From the NCBI GenBank assembly GCA_001023575.1, contig CP011489.1:868001-932000 (forward strand): DNA of 64,000 bases, in the 5' to 3' direction. A model generated the notes under the pieces. It did no database searches and was not told where the DNA came from. It was given only the letters and a program-made list of their open reading frames with translations. The translations under genes were made by a program, and so were the position numbers. This DNA comes from Actinobacteria bacterium IMCC26256. Lineage in GTDB: Bacteria; Actinomycetota; Acidimicrobiia; IMCC26256. Of the stretch, positions 16,755 through 25,507 are shown one piece after another (the stretch's first letter is position 1; each line of letters begins with the position of its first letter).

Positions 16755-17531
16755 ATGACAGATTTGAATGGCGTAAGAACTAGATCAAACGGTGAGGAGA
16801 AGCCGAGAGGGCCTCATGCATCGCGAATGCGGCGTTCAATCTTGTTATCTGCTGCACTTGTGATTGTGCTCGGGGTCGTTGGCTTTGTTGCGATAAATAG
16901 CAACCAATCCAAGAAGAGCCTTAGCGGTGCAGTAGTCACCACGGTCTCGACATACACGACCGTTGTGACGGTAGCGGGCAGCAGCCAGGGCTCGGGCATG
17001 GACCAACTCGACTCCCCGTCCGGGGTGGCTATGGATAGTTTGGGGAATCTCTATGTCGCGGACAAAGAGAATCATCGGGTGCAGAAGTGCGCAGTGACCG
17101 ACGGTACCTGGGCCTGTTCAACGTTCGCGGGCAGCGGACAGGGCCCGGATGCGAACCAGTTCTCCTACCCGTCCGGTATAGCCGTGGATGCTTCGGGCAA
17201 CGTCTATGTCGCGGACGCCGGCAACATTCGTGTGCAGATATGGGTGTCGGGTGCGACTGAAGGTGTGACGATCACAGATGGGCTCAACGACCCCCGCGGG
17301 GTTGCGGTGGATGGTTCGGGCAACGTTTATGTCGCGGACACCTACAACAATCGGGTGCAGAAGTGTGTGCCGAGCGGCATAACTTGGACCTGTTCAACTG
17401 TCGCGGGCGGCAACGAAGCGGGGGCAAGTGCAAACCAACTCTTCTACCCGTTTGGTGTGGCTGTAGATGCTTCGGGCAAGGTCTATGTAGCGGACACCGG
17501 CAACAATCGTGTGCAGAAGTGGTCGCTGTGA
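16755..17531 (+). CDS. membrane-anchored NHL-repeat protein
   Basis: The 258-aa product starts at ATG 16755, where its N-terminus matches the neighbouring RCC1 gene (MTDLNGV, then RMRRSILLSAALVIVLGV as the anchor). Outside the membrane it has four NHL repeats of the form GVAVDxSGNVYVADxxNNRVQK, the last near the C-terminus. NHL propellers usually need five or six blades, so this one is short, perhaps shortened by recombination or completed by oligomerisation. The repeats are also close at the DNA level. Function unknown; NHL domains mostly mediate binding. An earlier in-frame start at 16635 is rejected because it lies in the duplicated control region. Confidence 0.75.
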   Translation: MTDLNGVRTRSNGEEKPRGPHASRMRRSILLSAALVIVLGVVGFVAINSNQSKKSLSGAVVTTVSTYTTVVTVAGSSQGSGMDQLDSPSGVAMDSLGNLYVADKENHRVQKCAVTDGTWACSTFAGSGQGPDANQFSYPSGIAVDASGNVYVADAGNIRVQIWVSGATEGVTITDGLNDPRGVAVDGSGNVYVADTYNNRVQKCVPSGITWTCSTVAGGNEAGASANQLFYPFGVAVDASGKVYVADTGNNRVQKWSL

Positions 17532-17539
17532 CCTGCCCG

Positions 17540-17600
17540 AACTTCGGGTAGTTATGGTCGCTATAGCGACATCAATCGCCCGAAGTTGGAGGGTTTCGGG
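17540..17600. repeat. 61-bp palindromic element, copy 1
   Basis: Identical over 61 bp to 21035-21095. It has a perfect central palindrome TCGCTATAGCGA and outer arms CTTCGGG/CCCGAAG, so it can fold into a long, imperfect hairpin. It starts 9 bp after the NHL gene's stop. The two copies frame the kinase and dehydrogenase genes. Confidence 0.9.
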
Positions 17601-17636
17601 CGGGATGAGGTCCGCTGTGTGGTATTTCATAGTCCT

Positions 17637-18554
17637 GTGACTTCGATTGGAGATGACATTGAGGCGAATCTGCGATTGGTCCCCGTCTGGGCCGAGGCGC
17701 ATATTGATCTCCGCTCCCTTGAAGGCGGTATCACGAATCGTAACTATGTAGCGACAATCGACGGATCCAAATTTGTTCTCCGCATTCCTGGAGAGCGCAC
17801 CGATCTTCTTGGGATAGATCGTCGCAGCGAAGCCGAGGTTTTGCTGCGGGCGGGCACGCTTGGCATCGGGCCTGAAGTAGTAGTCGAGTTGCCGGGGGTC
17901 GGCACACAGATTTTGAAGTTTGTGGAGGGGCGCCACCTCGTCGGCGATGAATTTGTCGATCGGCTACCCGAGGTAGTGGATGCAATCGCCTCCCTTCATC
18001 GCAGCGGAGATATCTCTGCCACCTTCGCGATCCATCGAGTCCTCGAGAGACACGCCGCTGATGCCGAAGCGCTCGGGGTCCCTCTCCCTTATGAGTACTC
18101 GAGTCTGCACCGTGAGAGTTTGAGAATCGAGGGAGTCTTCTCTCTCGGACCCGACCCCTTAGTGCTTTGTCATAACGACCTGCTGCCTGGGAATCTGCTC
18201 TTCAACAATGAAAGAGTCTGGCTTCTTGATTATGAGTATGCAGGAATGAATACCGCGTACTTTGACCTGGCAAACCTCAGCATTAACTTCGGGCTGAGTG
18301 CTCAAGCCGAGGAGCAACTCCTACAGCTCTACTTCGGCGAAGTGGCAAGCCGTGAGCGAGCACGACTCTCGTTGATGAAGGTAATGAGCGAGTTCCGTGA
18401 GGGGATGTGGGGAGTGGTGCAACAGGGGATAAGCAGCCTCGAAACTGATTTTGTTGAGTACACGCGCAACCGTCTCGACAGCGCGACTCGCCTCATTGAC
18501 TCTAACGAGTACGAGAGTTGGATAGTCGCGGCGAGCAGCAATCCTCGCGCCTAG
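17637..18554 (+). CDS. choline/ethanolamine kinase-like phosphotransferase
   Basis: A 305-aa protein of the APH/choline-kinase fold. It has an N-lobe motif GGITNRNY (about 30-37), the catalytic Brenner-type loop LCHNDLLPGNLLF (HND 179-181) and the metal-binding DYEYAGMN (198-205) followed by FDLANL, as in LicA-type choline kinases. I chose GTG 17637; an in-frame TTG at 17586 lies inside the repeat element. The next gene starts 11 bp later and encodes a methylglycine dehydrogenase-like enzyme, so the pair may handle choline-derived methylamines. Substrate unproven; a related sugar or aminoglycoside kinase is possible. Confidence 0.75.
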   Translation: MTSIGDDIEANLRLVPVWAEAHIDLRSLEGGITNRNYVATIDGSKFVLRIPGERTDLLGIDRRSEAEVLLRAGTLGIGPEVVVELPGVGTQILKFVEGRHLVGDEFVDRLPEVVDAIASLHRSGDISATFAIHRVLERHAADAEALGVPLPYEYSSLHRESLRIEGVFSLGPDPLVLCHNDLLPGNLLFNNERVWLLDYEYAGMNTAYFDLANLSINFGLSAQAEEQLLQLYFGEVASRERARLSLMKVMSEFREGMWGVVQQGISSLETDFVEYTRNRLDSATRLIDSNEYESWIVAASSNPRA

Positions 18555-18565
18555 ATTCTTGCCCT

Positions 18566-20992
18566 ATGCGCACGCAGGCACAGGCGGTAATTATTGGTGG
18601 GGGAGTTGGCGGCGCCAGCATTGCGTATCACCTGACCTTGCTCGGCTGGAGCGACATTGTTTTGGTCGAGCGTGACCAACTCACGAGCGGTTCAACTTTT
18701 CACTCGGCCGGATTAGTTGGGCAACTTCGTAGCAGCGTGACTCTCACCAAGATGATGATGTACGGGGCAGAGTTGTACAGACATCTTGCCGAGGAGACCG
18801 GCCAAGAAGTTGGGTGGCGTGAGGTAGGTTCGCTGCGCCTCGCATCTAGCCCGCAGCGTATGGAGGAACTGAGTCGCCAGGCAGGTTGGGCAAAAACTTT
18901 TGGGCTTGGTCTTGATTTGATTACGACAGAAGAAGCGCTCGAGCGTTTCCATGGACTCTTCGATCCAACTGATGTTCTCGGTGCGGTATGGCTTCCAACC
19001 GATGGATGGCTCAACCCAAGTGACTTAACACGCGCCCTCGCTGCGGGAGCGCGCAATAGGGGTGCCGAGATTGCAACTGATACTCGTGTGCTCTCAATTG
19101 GGGTAACAGAATCAGGTGGTCGTAAGCGCGTCACTCATGTAGAGACCGACAAAGGTCGCATTGACTGCAGTGTTGTTGTAAACGCTGGCGGAATGTACGC
19201 GAACGAAATTGGGCGCATGGCGGGCGTAAATGTGCCGATTGTTCCGATGGCCCATCAATATGCGATTACCCGACCGCGCATTCAGATTCCCTCCGATCTT
19301 CCAACAATGCGCGACCCCGACCGACTGGTTTATTTCCGTGAGGAGGTCGGTGGACTGATCATGGGCGGATATGAGCGCAATCCGGAGCCGTGGTGCCTAG
19401 ATGGCAACATTCCACCGACCTTTAACAACACACTCCTCGACCCAGAGTGGGATCGGTTCGCACCCCTCACCGTGGCTGCCTCAGGTTTGGTGCCTTGCAT
19501 GGAGGACGCCGAGGTGCACATGCTGATCAACGGTCCAGAGGCGTTTACTCCGGATGGCGAGTTCTTGCTTGGTGAGAGTGAGGTAGATGGGTTCTTTGTC
19601 GCTGCTGGATTCTGTGCACATGGGATAGCGGGCGCGGGCGGTAATGGAAAGGTAATGGCCGAGTGGATTGTCGGCGGCGAGGCTCCAATGGACCTTTGGA
19701 AGATGGATATTCGCCGGTTCGGGCCTCAGTATCGATCGCGTGATTACTGCCTCGCGCGAACTGACGAGGTCTACAGCACCTACTACGACATTGTGTACCC
19801 CAACTATGAACGTAAGGCGGGGCGCCCTCTGCGCACTCCTCCCGCGTATGCACGACACATTGCGCTTGACGCTGAGTTTGGCGAGAAGAGTGGGTGGGAG
19901 CGTGTCAATTGGTACAACTCAAATGAGGACCCACAGTATGAGCACCTACGACCGCGCGGCTGGGCCGGGCAGCATTGGTCAACCGCGATAGTTGCAGAGC
20001 ATCTCGCAACTCGCACTACTGCTGGAATATTCGATGAGTCGTCGTTCTCAAAGATCGAGGTATCCGGATCGGGAGCAGTTGCGTTCCTTCAGAGAATGTG
20101 CACGAACAATGTTGATAAGGCGCCAGGCTCAATTACCTACACGCAGATGCTGAACAGTCGCGGCGGAATTGAGTGTGATTTTACAGTTACTCGACTTGAG
20201 GAGCAGAGATTTCTGATTGTGACTGGGACGGCGTTTGGGCGCAGAGACTTGTCCTGGATATCTGCACATTCGCCGACGGACGGATCGGTGATAATTCGTG
20301 ACGTAACCGGTTCAATGGGATGTTTTGGAGTCTGGGGGCCAAATGCACGAGCCATTCTCGAATCCTTAAGCGATGACGATCTCTCTTTCGGATATCTACA
20401 GGCAAGGGCGATCACAGTCGGCCATGTTCCTTGCTGGGCGTTGAGAGTTACATATGTTGGCGAGACAGGTTGGGAGTTGTACCCGTCAACAGAGTTTGCC
20501 CTCGGCCTCTGGGACTCGCTTATTCGAGCGGGTTCAGAGTTCGGATTAGTCCCGTGCGGCTACCGAGCCATCGACTCGATGCGCCTCGAGAAGGGTTATC
20601 GGGCGTGGGGGAGTGACATTACAAGCGAGACGGATCCATACTCATCGGGTCTTGGATTCGCAGTTCGAAGCGATAAAGAGTTCCTGGGGCGAGATGCATT
20701 ACCCGAGCGCGCTGGCGGAGCGCTGCGCCTCAAATGCTTGGTACTAGAGGACGAATTATCGGTGGCGCTTGGCAACGAGCCAGTCTCGTTATTGAGTGGA
20801 GAGGTCATCGGTCGAGTAACTAGCGGCGGGCAGGGCTACTCGCTTGGTGCTTCGATTGCTTACGCCTGGATACCGGTAGAGCAGGCGAGTGCCGGAACCC
20901 GCCTCTCGGTTGAGGTATTCGGAGTGACGGTGGGCGCAGAGGTGAGGGACGATCCGCTATTTGACCCAACGGGAGCGAGACTCCGAGGTTAA
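18566..20992 (+). CDS. dimethylglycine/sarcosine dehydrogenase-like FAD protein with GcvT domain
   Basis: The 808-aa protein joins an N-terminal FAD-dependent DAO-type oxidase (dinucleotide motif GGGVGG at 11-16, AGLVGQLRSS, AAGFCAHGIAGAGGNGKVM) to a C-terminal aminomethyltransferase (GcvT) half (AGIFDESSFSKIEVSG, YVGETGWELYPS, GYRAIDSMRLEKGYRAWG). This is the architecture of dimethylglycine and sarcosine dehydrogenases, which demethylate N-methylglycines and pass formaldehyde to tetrahydrofolate. ATG 18566 is chosen because the FAD motif follows at once; an earlier frame start overlaps the kinase gene. It probably forms a two-gene operon with the kinase. Exact methylamine substrate cannot be told. 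Confidence 0.85.
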   Translation: MRTQAQAVIIGGGVGGASIAYHLTLLGWSDIVLVERDQLTSGSTFHSAGLVGQLRSSVTLTKMMMYGAELYRHLAEETGQEVGWREVGSLRLASSPQRMEELSRQAGWAKTFGLGLDLITTEEALERFHGLFDPTDVLGAVWLPTDGWLNPSDLTRALAAGARNRGAEIATDTRVLSIGVTESGGRKRVTHVETDKGRIDCSVVVNAGGMYANEIGRMAGVNVPIVPMAHQYAITRPRIQIPSDLPTMRDPDRLVYFREEVGGLIMGGYERNPEPWCLDGNIPPTFNNTLLDPEWDRFAPLTVAASGLVPCMEDAEVHMLINGPEAFTPDGEFLLGESEVDGFFVAAGFCAHGIAGAGGNGKVMAEWIVGGEAPMDLWKMDIRRFGPQYRSRDYCLARTDEVYSTYYDIVYPNYERKAGRPLRTPPAYARHIALDAEFGEKSGWERVNWYNSNEDPQYEHLRPRGWAGQHWSTAIVAEHLATRTTAGIFDESSFSKIEVSGSGAVAFLQRMCTNNVDKAPGSITYTQMLNSRGGIECDFTVTRLEEQRFLIVTGTAFGRRDLSWISAHSPTDGSVIIRDVTGSMGCFGVWGPNARAILESLSDDDLSFGYLQARAITVGHVPCWALRVTYVGETGWELYPSTEFALGLWDSLIRAGSEFGLVPCGYRAIDSMRLEKGYRAWGSDITSETDPYSSGLGFAVRSDKEFLGRDALPERAGGALRLKCLVLEDELSVALGNEPVSLLSGEVIGRVTSGGQGYSLGASIAYAWIPVEQASAGTRLSVEVFGVTVGAEVRDDPLFDPTGARLRG

Positions 20993-21381
20993 GCAGCACA
21001 AGCCGAATACACCTCAGCCCTCGGATTGTTCTCCAACTTCGGGTAGTTATGGTCGCTATAGCGACATCAATCGCCCGAAGTTGGAGGGTTTCGGGGAGAT
21101 TTGGCCCAGAATGTTGCCTGTGTTGTGAGAGTCGGCTATGTTACGCAGGCTGTTCAAACGAATAGCACGCTCAGGCGGGCAATCCCGCCACCTTGATCAC
21201 AGTCAGTAAGCGGACAATCCCAAGTCCATAAGTGTCTGACAGCGATAGACGAGTCGATCTGGTTCCCGCTCCATTGGGTATCTCGCGTCGACGAAGTCCG
21301 AAAGCCTCGCAGAAATATTGCGTGAGCACTTCGGAGACGAGCGCAGAGAATCAATACCCAACCCATAAGGAACCTGTTCCC
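20993..21381 (+). other. gene-free stretch and long leader of the DEAD-box gene
   Basis: This 389-bp gap holds the second 61-bp palindromic element (21035-21095) and a compact GGCGGG-CAAT-CCCGCC hairpin at 21174-21189 with no T-run. The remaining ~190 bp before the helicase contain no convincing ORF. Long structured leaders are common for cold-induced DEAD-box genes, so a regulatory 5' UTR is plausible but unproven. Confidence 0.4.
21035..21095. repeat. 61-bp palindromic element, copy 2
   Basis: Second identical copy, 43 bp after the dehydrogenase stop. Here the outer arms extend to 13 perfect bp: CTCCAACTTCGGG (21031-21043) and CCCGAAGTTGGAG (21074-21086). It could act as a terminator, a REP-like element or a recombination site. 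Confidence 0.9.
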
Positions 21382-23322
21382 ATGTCATTTGCAGATCTCG
21401 GCGTCAGCGCCGATGTAGTAGCCGCGCTTGAGTCGCGTGGAATTACTGAGCCTTTCCCGGTTCAGGCCGCAACAATCCCCGATGCCCTTGAGGGCCATGA
21501 CCTCTGTGCCAAGGCCCCAACCGGCTCTGGCAAGACCCTTGCTTTCGGTATCCCCGTCATTGAGAGGATTCATCGCGCTGGGCCCAAGCAGCCTCGTGCG
21601 CTAATCCTCGCTCCAACACGCGAGCTCGCAGCACAGATTGAGACAGACCTCACTCCGCTTGCACATGCACGCAGCCTTCGCGTCCTCTCCGTCTATGGAG
21701 GTGTCGGTTACGAGAAGCAGCGCAAGGCAATGCGTCGCGGTGTCGACATCCTCGTTGCATGCCCTGGTCGTCTCCGTGACCTTATTGATCAAAACGTGGT
21801 TCGCCTCGACAAGATCGATGTTGTGGTAATTGACGAGGCCGACCGTATGGCTGACATGGGCTTCATGCCAGAGGTCTGCAGACTTCTCGACATGATTCCT
21901 GAGACACGTCAAACACTTCTCTTCTCGGCGACCCTTGATGGAGACGTTGCAAAGCTCACACAGCGTTACCAGCACGACCCGAAGCGCCACGAGGTTGAGG
22001 GTGCAAGCCTTGACCCAGATGACCTCGAGCACCGCTTCATCGATGTTGGTCATGTCTCTGAGCGTGTCTCAATGGCAGCGGACGTAATCAAGGCTGAGGG
22101 CCAGACGATTGTCTTCTGTCGTACTCGCCACGGTGCCGACAAGGTTGCAAAACACCTATATTCACAGGGTGTAGATGCCGATTCGCTCCACGGTGGAATG
22201 TCACAGAATCAGCGTGATCGCGCTCTTGCATCCTTCAAGCAGGGTCGTCTTCAGGCATTGATCGCAACTGATGTAGCGGCACGTGGTATCCACGTCGACT
22301 CCGTTGCATGCGTTGTGCACCTTGACCCACCGGAGGACTTCAAGACCTACATCCACCGTTCTGGTCGTACCGCACGTGCAGGGGCAAAGGGAGTAGTCGT
22401 CTCCTTTATTCTTCCTGACCAGCGTCGTTCGTCACGAGCAATGCAGCGCGAGCTCGGACTCATCGAGGGCCCACCAACGGATGAGGATCGTGGATCTCGC
22501 CCAGGTGGAGGTCGCAGCGGTGGCCGTCCAGGTGGAGGCCGCAGTGGCGGTCGTCCTGGTGGCAGCCGTGGTGGATCGAGTTATGGATCCGGATCCGGCG
22601 GAGCGAGCAGAGGCCGTAGCGCCTCAGGCTCTCCGCGCAGCAGAAGCGAGAATGCGAGCGAGCCCAACTGGGCACGTGACGAACCTCGTGGAGCCGGCCG
22701 TCCAGACTTCCGTGGCGATTCCCGCTCAGATTCTCGCGGTGATTCTCGTGGTCCTCGTAGTGACTCACGCGGCGACTCACGTGGTGATTCTCGCGGTGAT
22801 TCCCGTGGTCCTCGTAGTGACTCACGATCAGATTCTCGCGGCGGGCCTCGCTCAGAGTCTCGTGGTGATTTCCGAGGTGATTTCCGAGGTGATTCTCGCG
22901 GCGATTCTCGCGGCGGGCCTCGCTCAGAGTCTCGTGGTGATTTCCGAGGTGATTCTCGCGGTGGGCCTCGCTCAGATTCTCGTGGCGACTCTCGCGGTCC
23001 TCGGAGTGATTCACGCTCAGATTCACGTGGTGACTCTCGCTCAGATTCCCGCGGCGATTCTCGTGGTGCTGCGCGCAGCGACTCACGTGCAGACTTCCGT
23101 GGCGATTCTCGCGGTGGTCCTCGCTCAGAGTCTCGCAGCGATTCTCGCTCAGATTCTCGCGGTGACTCGCGTTCTGAGACTCGTAGCGCACCTCGAAGTG
23201 CCAATCCACGCGGTGCAAGCCGTGGCGATAGCCGTGGAGCACCTTCACGTGGAGCCGGTGCAGGCGGTCGTGAGCGCAGTGGTGGGGCTGGCAGCTCTAA
23301 GCCCCGTTCGCCACGCGACTGA
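21382..23322 (+). CDS. DEAD-box RNA helicase with long R/G/S/D repeat tail
   Basis: A 646-aa ATP-dependent RNA helicase. Core motifs are in order: Q-motif region (MSFADLG ... FPVQ), AKAPTGSGKT (44-52), PTRELA (78-83), DEAD (151-154), SAT (182-184) and HRSGRTARAG (325-334). From about residue 371 to the end (276 aa) the protein is low-complexity: first GGGRSGGRP repeats, then many tetrapeptides of the type RGDS/RSDS with some RGDF. Such basic tails bind RNA and can drive condensate formation. ATG 21382 is preceded by AAGGAAC. Likely role: RNA remodelling in cold or ribosome assembly, inferred from the family. Confidence 0.92.
   Translation: MSFADLGVSADVVAALESRGITEPFPVQAATIPDALEGHDLCAKAPTGSGKTLAFGIPVIERIHRAGPKQPRALILAPTRELAAQIETDLTPLAHARSLRVLSVYGGVGYEKQRKAMRRGVDILVACPGRLRDLIDQNVVRLDKIDVVVIDEADRMADMGFMPEVCRLLDMIPETRQTLLFSATLDGDVAKLTQRYQHDPKRHEVEGASLDPDDLEHRFIDVGHVSERVSMAADVIKAEGQTIVFCRTRHGADKVAKHLYSQGVDADSLHGGMSQNQRDRALASFKQGRLQALIATDVAARGIHVDSVACVVHLDPPEDFKTYIHRSGRTARAGAKGVVVSFILPDQRRSSRAMQRELGLIEGPPTDEDRGSRPGGGRSGGRPGGGRSGGRPGGSRGGSSYGSGSGGASRGRSASGSPRSRSENASEPNWARDEPRGAGRPDFRGDSRSDSRGDSRGPRSDSRGDSRGDSRGDSRGPRSDSRSDSRGGPRSESRGDFRGDFRGDSRGDSRGGPRSESRGDFRGDSRGGPRSDSRGDSRGPRSDSRSDSRGDSRSDSRGDSRGAARSDSRADFRGDSRGGPRSESRSDSRSDSRGDSRSETRSAPRSANPRGASRGDSRGAPSRGAGAGGRERSGGAGSSKPRSPRD
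22706..23180 (+). repeat. 12-bp-period coding repeats in the helicase tail
   Basis: Units resembling GGTGATTCTCGC recur with silent and replacement changes, interrupted by GGTCCTCG and GATTTCCGA variants. Longer blocks are also duplicated (for example around 22840-22920 and 22915-22980), showing expansion by slippage or unequal recombination. Confidence 0.85.
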
Positions 23323-23348
23323 TCTGGGCGCCTAACAAATATGTTGAG

Positions 23349-23390
23349 AGTGATACCGCTGGCCTACTGGGTCAGCGGTATCACTATTTT
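23349..23390. terminator. terminator between helicase and cupin genes
   Basis: AGTGATACCGCTG (23349-23361) and CAGCGGTATCACT (23373-23385) are perfect 13-bp arms with an 11-nt loop, followed by ATTTTC. It lies between convergent genes and could serve both. Confidence 0.85.
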
Positions 23391-23421
23391 CAGGCTGTCT
23401 CTATTTTGGGGCTGTCTCTAT

Positions 23422-23820
23422 CTACGGGAATACGTACTCAACCTCTGCGAATTCATCGGTTGCGAATGCGTAGAGGAAGCACAGCGTCTCAGTGCCGGTA
23501 TTCCTCACGAAGTGCGGCATCGTTCCAGGGACGAAGACAATTGCTCCTGGCTCGACAGCCTCCTCTACTCCATCGAGGTAGACGGAGCCGTTCCCTGAAG
23601 TGAAGTAATAGAACTCGTGATGAGTGTGGTGGTGGAGTGCGCCCTCGACACTCGACCCTGCCTTTATCTCAGCGGTTCCAACTGTAAATCCGGCCGTCGG
23701 GGTTCTATCCGCGGAGAGCAGAGTTCTCCAGGAGACGATCCCGTCCCATCCCTCCACTTCACTATCGCGCTCGTGGGCAACATGAGCCTTTACTTCATCC
23801 ATTTGGGCCAATCCACCCAT
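23422..23820 (-). CDS. small single-domain cupin protein
   Basis: The 132-aa protein is a single cupin domain. Motif 1 includes a histidine-rich ALHHHTHHEFYYFTSG with the metal-binding His and Glu, followed by GSVYLDG and motif 2 PGAIVFVPGTMPHFVRNTG with its His. Such cupins bind a metal and act as isomerases, dioxygenases or sensors; nothing here selects one. ATG 23820 and ATG 23802 are both possible starts. The gene converges on the helicase and diverges from the LLM oxidoreductase. Confidence 0.8.
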   Translation of the reverse strand: MGGLAQMDEVKAHVAHERDSEVEGWDGIVSWRTLLSADRTPTAGFTVGTAEIKAGSSVEGALHHHTHHEFYYFTSGNGSVYLDGVEEAVEPGAIVFVPGTMPHFVRNTGTETLCFLYAFATDEFAEVEYVFP

Positions 23821-23949
23821 CTCTAAGCACCCTGAAGAGTGTCGCGATTATTTGCCCATAGCCTAAGGTCACAACCCGCTACGCGGATACCATCGGAGAA
23901 ATGTTTTCGCCTGTGGTGCGCAATTCGCCACCACCTCTTAGGGAGCGCA

Positions 23950-24837
23950 ATGACAGTAGATATCGGTCGCATAGGAGTCTGGAGTGGAGTATTCGATGCC
24001 CACCCAATGAGCGCGGTACAAGATGCCTGCGTAGAGATCGAGGCAATGGGCTACTCCACAGTCTGGCTACCCGAGGCAGTGGGGCGCGATCCGTTTGTAG
24101 CCGCAGGTGCCTGCCTCGCAGCGACGACTTCACTGCGCCTCGCCACCGGTATCGCGAATATTTATGCGCGTGACCCAATGACGACGGTTGCATGTCAGCG
24201 CACGCTCGCTGAGGCATACCCGGGCCGGTTCATGCTCGGGCTTGGGGTTAGTCATCATCACCTTGTTGAGCGCCTGCGCAAGCACGACTACTCAAAGCCG
24301 CTTGCCTATATGCAGGAGTACCTAAAGGCTATGGACGAAGCAATGTTCGTAGCAGTTGGCCCCGAGGAAGATCCCGGGCGCGTTATTGCAGCGCTTGGCC
24401 CCAAGATGCTCGAGACTGCAGCGACGCAGGCCACCGGTGCACACCCATACCTGACAACTCCCGAGCACACACTGCGCGCTAGGGAAGTAATGGGGGATGG
24501 GGCATTGCTCGCTCCTGAGCAGATGGTCGTGGTTGAGACCGACCCCGAAAAGGCAAGATCAGTAGGGCGTAAGAGTCTTGCTATCTACCTGCGAGCACCT
24601 AACTACCAGCGCAATCTCTTGACCCTTGGGTTTGAGGAGTCAGATTGGGCGGACCCCAATAACGCAAGCGACCGCCTCGTGGACGGACTCATTGCATGGG
24701 GCACCCCAGAGCAGATCAAAGTTCGAGTCGATGCTCATCTGGCTGCTGGGGCAGATCACGTCTGCATCCAAACCCTCCGCGCCGATACGACGATGCCGCT
24801 AGACGACTGGCGCGCTATGGCAGAGGTTTTGAATTAG
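23950..24837 (+). CDS. LLM-class oxidoreductase, probably F420-dependent
   Basis: A 295-aa luciferase-like monooxygenase-fold protein. Features include the barrel start (IGRIGVWSGVFD), EIEAMGYSTVWLPEAVGRDPF, LRLATGIANIYARDP, and GRFMLGLGVSHHHLVE, all typical of the actinobacterial F420-linked LLM subfamily. ATG 23950 is preceded by GGGAG; an in-frame upstream start at 23839 lacks family similarity. Substrate unknown. The stop codon lies within the first unit of a 15-bp tandem repeat that runs to the neighbouring uspA-like gene. Confidence 0.85.
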   Translation: MTVDIGRIGVWSGVFDAHPMSAVQDACVEIEAMGYSTVWLPEAVGRDPFVAAGACLAATTSLRLATGIANIYARDPMTTVACQRTLAEAYPGRFMLGLGVSHHHLVERLRKHDYSKPLAYMQEYLKAMDEAMFVAVGPEEDPGRVIAALGPKMLETAATQATGAHPYLTTPEHTLRAREVMGDGALLAPEQMVVVETDPEKARSVGRKSLAIYLRAPNYQRNLLTLGFEESDWADPNNASDRLVDGLIAWGTPEQIKVRVDAHLAAGADHVCIQTLRADTTMPLDDWRAMAEVLN

Positions 24838-24906
24838 CTGGTTCTTAATTAGCTGGTCTTAAATTAGCTGGTTCTTAATTAGATGGTTCTTAATTAGTTG
24901 GTTCAT
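24832..24906 (+). repeat. five tandem 15-bp units at the 3' end of the LLM gene
   Basis: The unit AATTAGCTGGTTCTT is repeated five times with one to three changes per unit and exactly fills the gap between the LLM stop (inside unit 1) and the stop of the convergent UspA-like gene. It is AT-rich compared with the surroundings. Confidence 0.9.
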
Positions 24907-25376
24907 TACCCGTGGGTCTCGACATCAACTACGAGCACAGAACATGCTGCGTGATGCACAACTCTGTTCGCGACACTTCCCTGAAAGAACCTCTTCTTGG
25001 TGTGCATGCCGTGATTGCCTACGACGATTAGATCAGCGCTTAAATCCCTTGCGAGTTCCATAAGAACATCTGCTGGCTCGCCACCGAGAGAGTGCTCTGT
25101 TACCGGTACCCCAGCCTCCGAGGCGATAGCGCGAGCCGATGCGATTGCTGTCTCGTTCTCGGCTTCAATGGCCTCGTCGAGCGCCTCGAAATCGATAGAT
25201 GCAGCACCTGGGGCGCTGTCAGCGATACCGGCAGCTATCGAGGTTACGGGCTTGAATCCATGAGCGATGTGGAGTGTCGCTCCGGAGATCTTTGCTAGTT
25301 CTGCGGCGTGGCCAACGACTGCAAGATCCTTATCTGTGCCATTGGTTCCTACAACGATCGACTTATACATTGGCAT
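24906..25376 (-). CDS. universal stress protein (UspA family)
   Basis: A 156-aa single Usp domain. It starts with the usual YKSIVVGTNGT strand-loop, and the C-terminal ATP-binding motif is present: VVGNHGMHTKKRFFQGSVANR, which fits the G-2X-G-9X-G-S/T pattern. It is therefore likely an ATP-binding Usp. GGAGG lies a few bases before the ATG at 25376. Role in stress resistance is inferred from the family; no partner gene is adjacent. Confidence 0.88.
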   Translation of the reverse strand: MPMYKSIVVGTNGTDKDLAVVGHAAELAKISGATLHIAHGFKPVTSIAAGIADSAPGAASIDFEALDEAIEAENETAIASARAIASEAGVPVTEHSLGGEPADVLMELARDLSADLIVVGNHGMHTKKRFFQGSVANRVVHHAACSVLVVDVETHG

Positions 25377-25434
25377 GCCTCCGGGCTCACAAGTTTGGCT
25401 GGCCCGAGTGGTTAGGGCAGGTGGTCAGAGCGAA

Positions 25435-25473
25435 GGGTAGCGAACTTTCGGCCTCTAGCCGTGCTCGCTACCC
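25435..25473. terminator. hairpin after the beta-helix gene
   Basis: GGGTAGCGA (25435-25443) pairs with TCGCTACCC (25465-25473), with an inner CGGC/GCCG stem. It lies between the stop of the secreted beta-helix gene and the start of the UspA-like gene on the same strand. No T-run is seen on the reverse strand. Confidence 0.5.
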
Positions 25474-25507
25474 CTCAATTCTCTTTAGAACCCTCTGGGC
25501 CTCGGCG

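Noticed and set aside
22460-23335. Several long open frames on both strands over the helicase tail
   Set aside because: The 12-bp coding repeats keep stops out of other frames; only the helicase frame continues a real domain.
24832-24906. CRISPR-like repeats
   Set aside because: Units are head to tail with no spacers and only 15 bp long.
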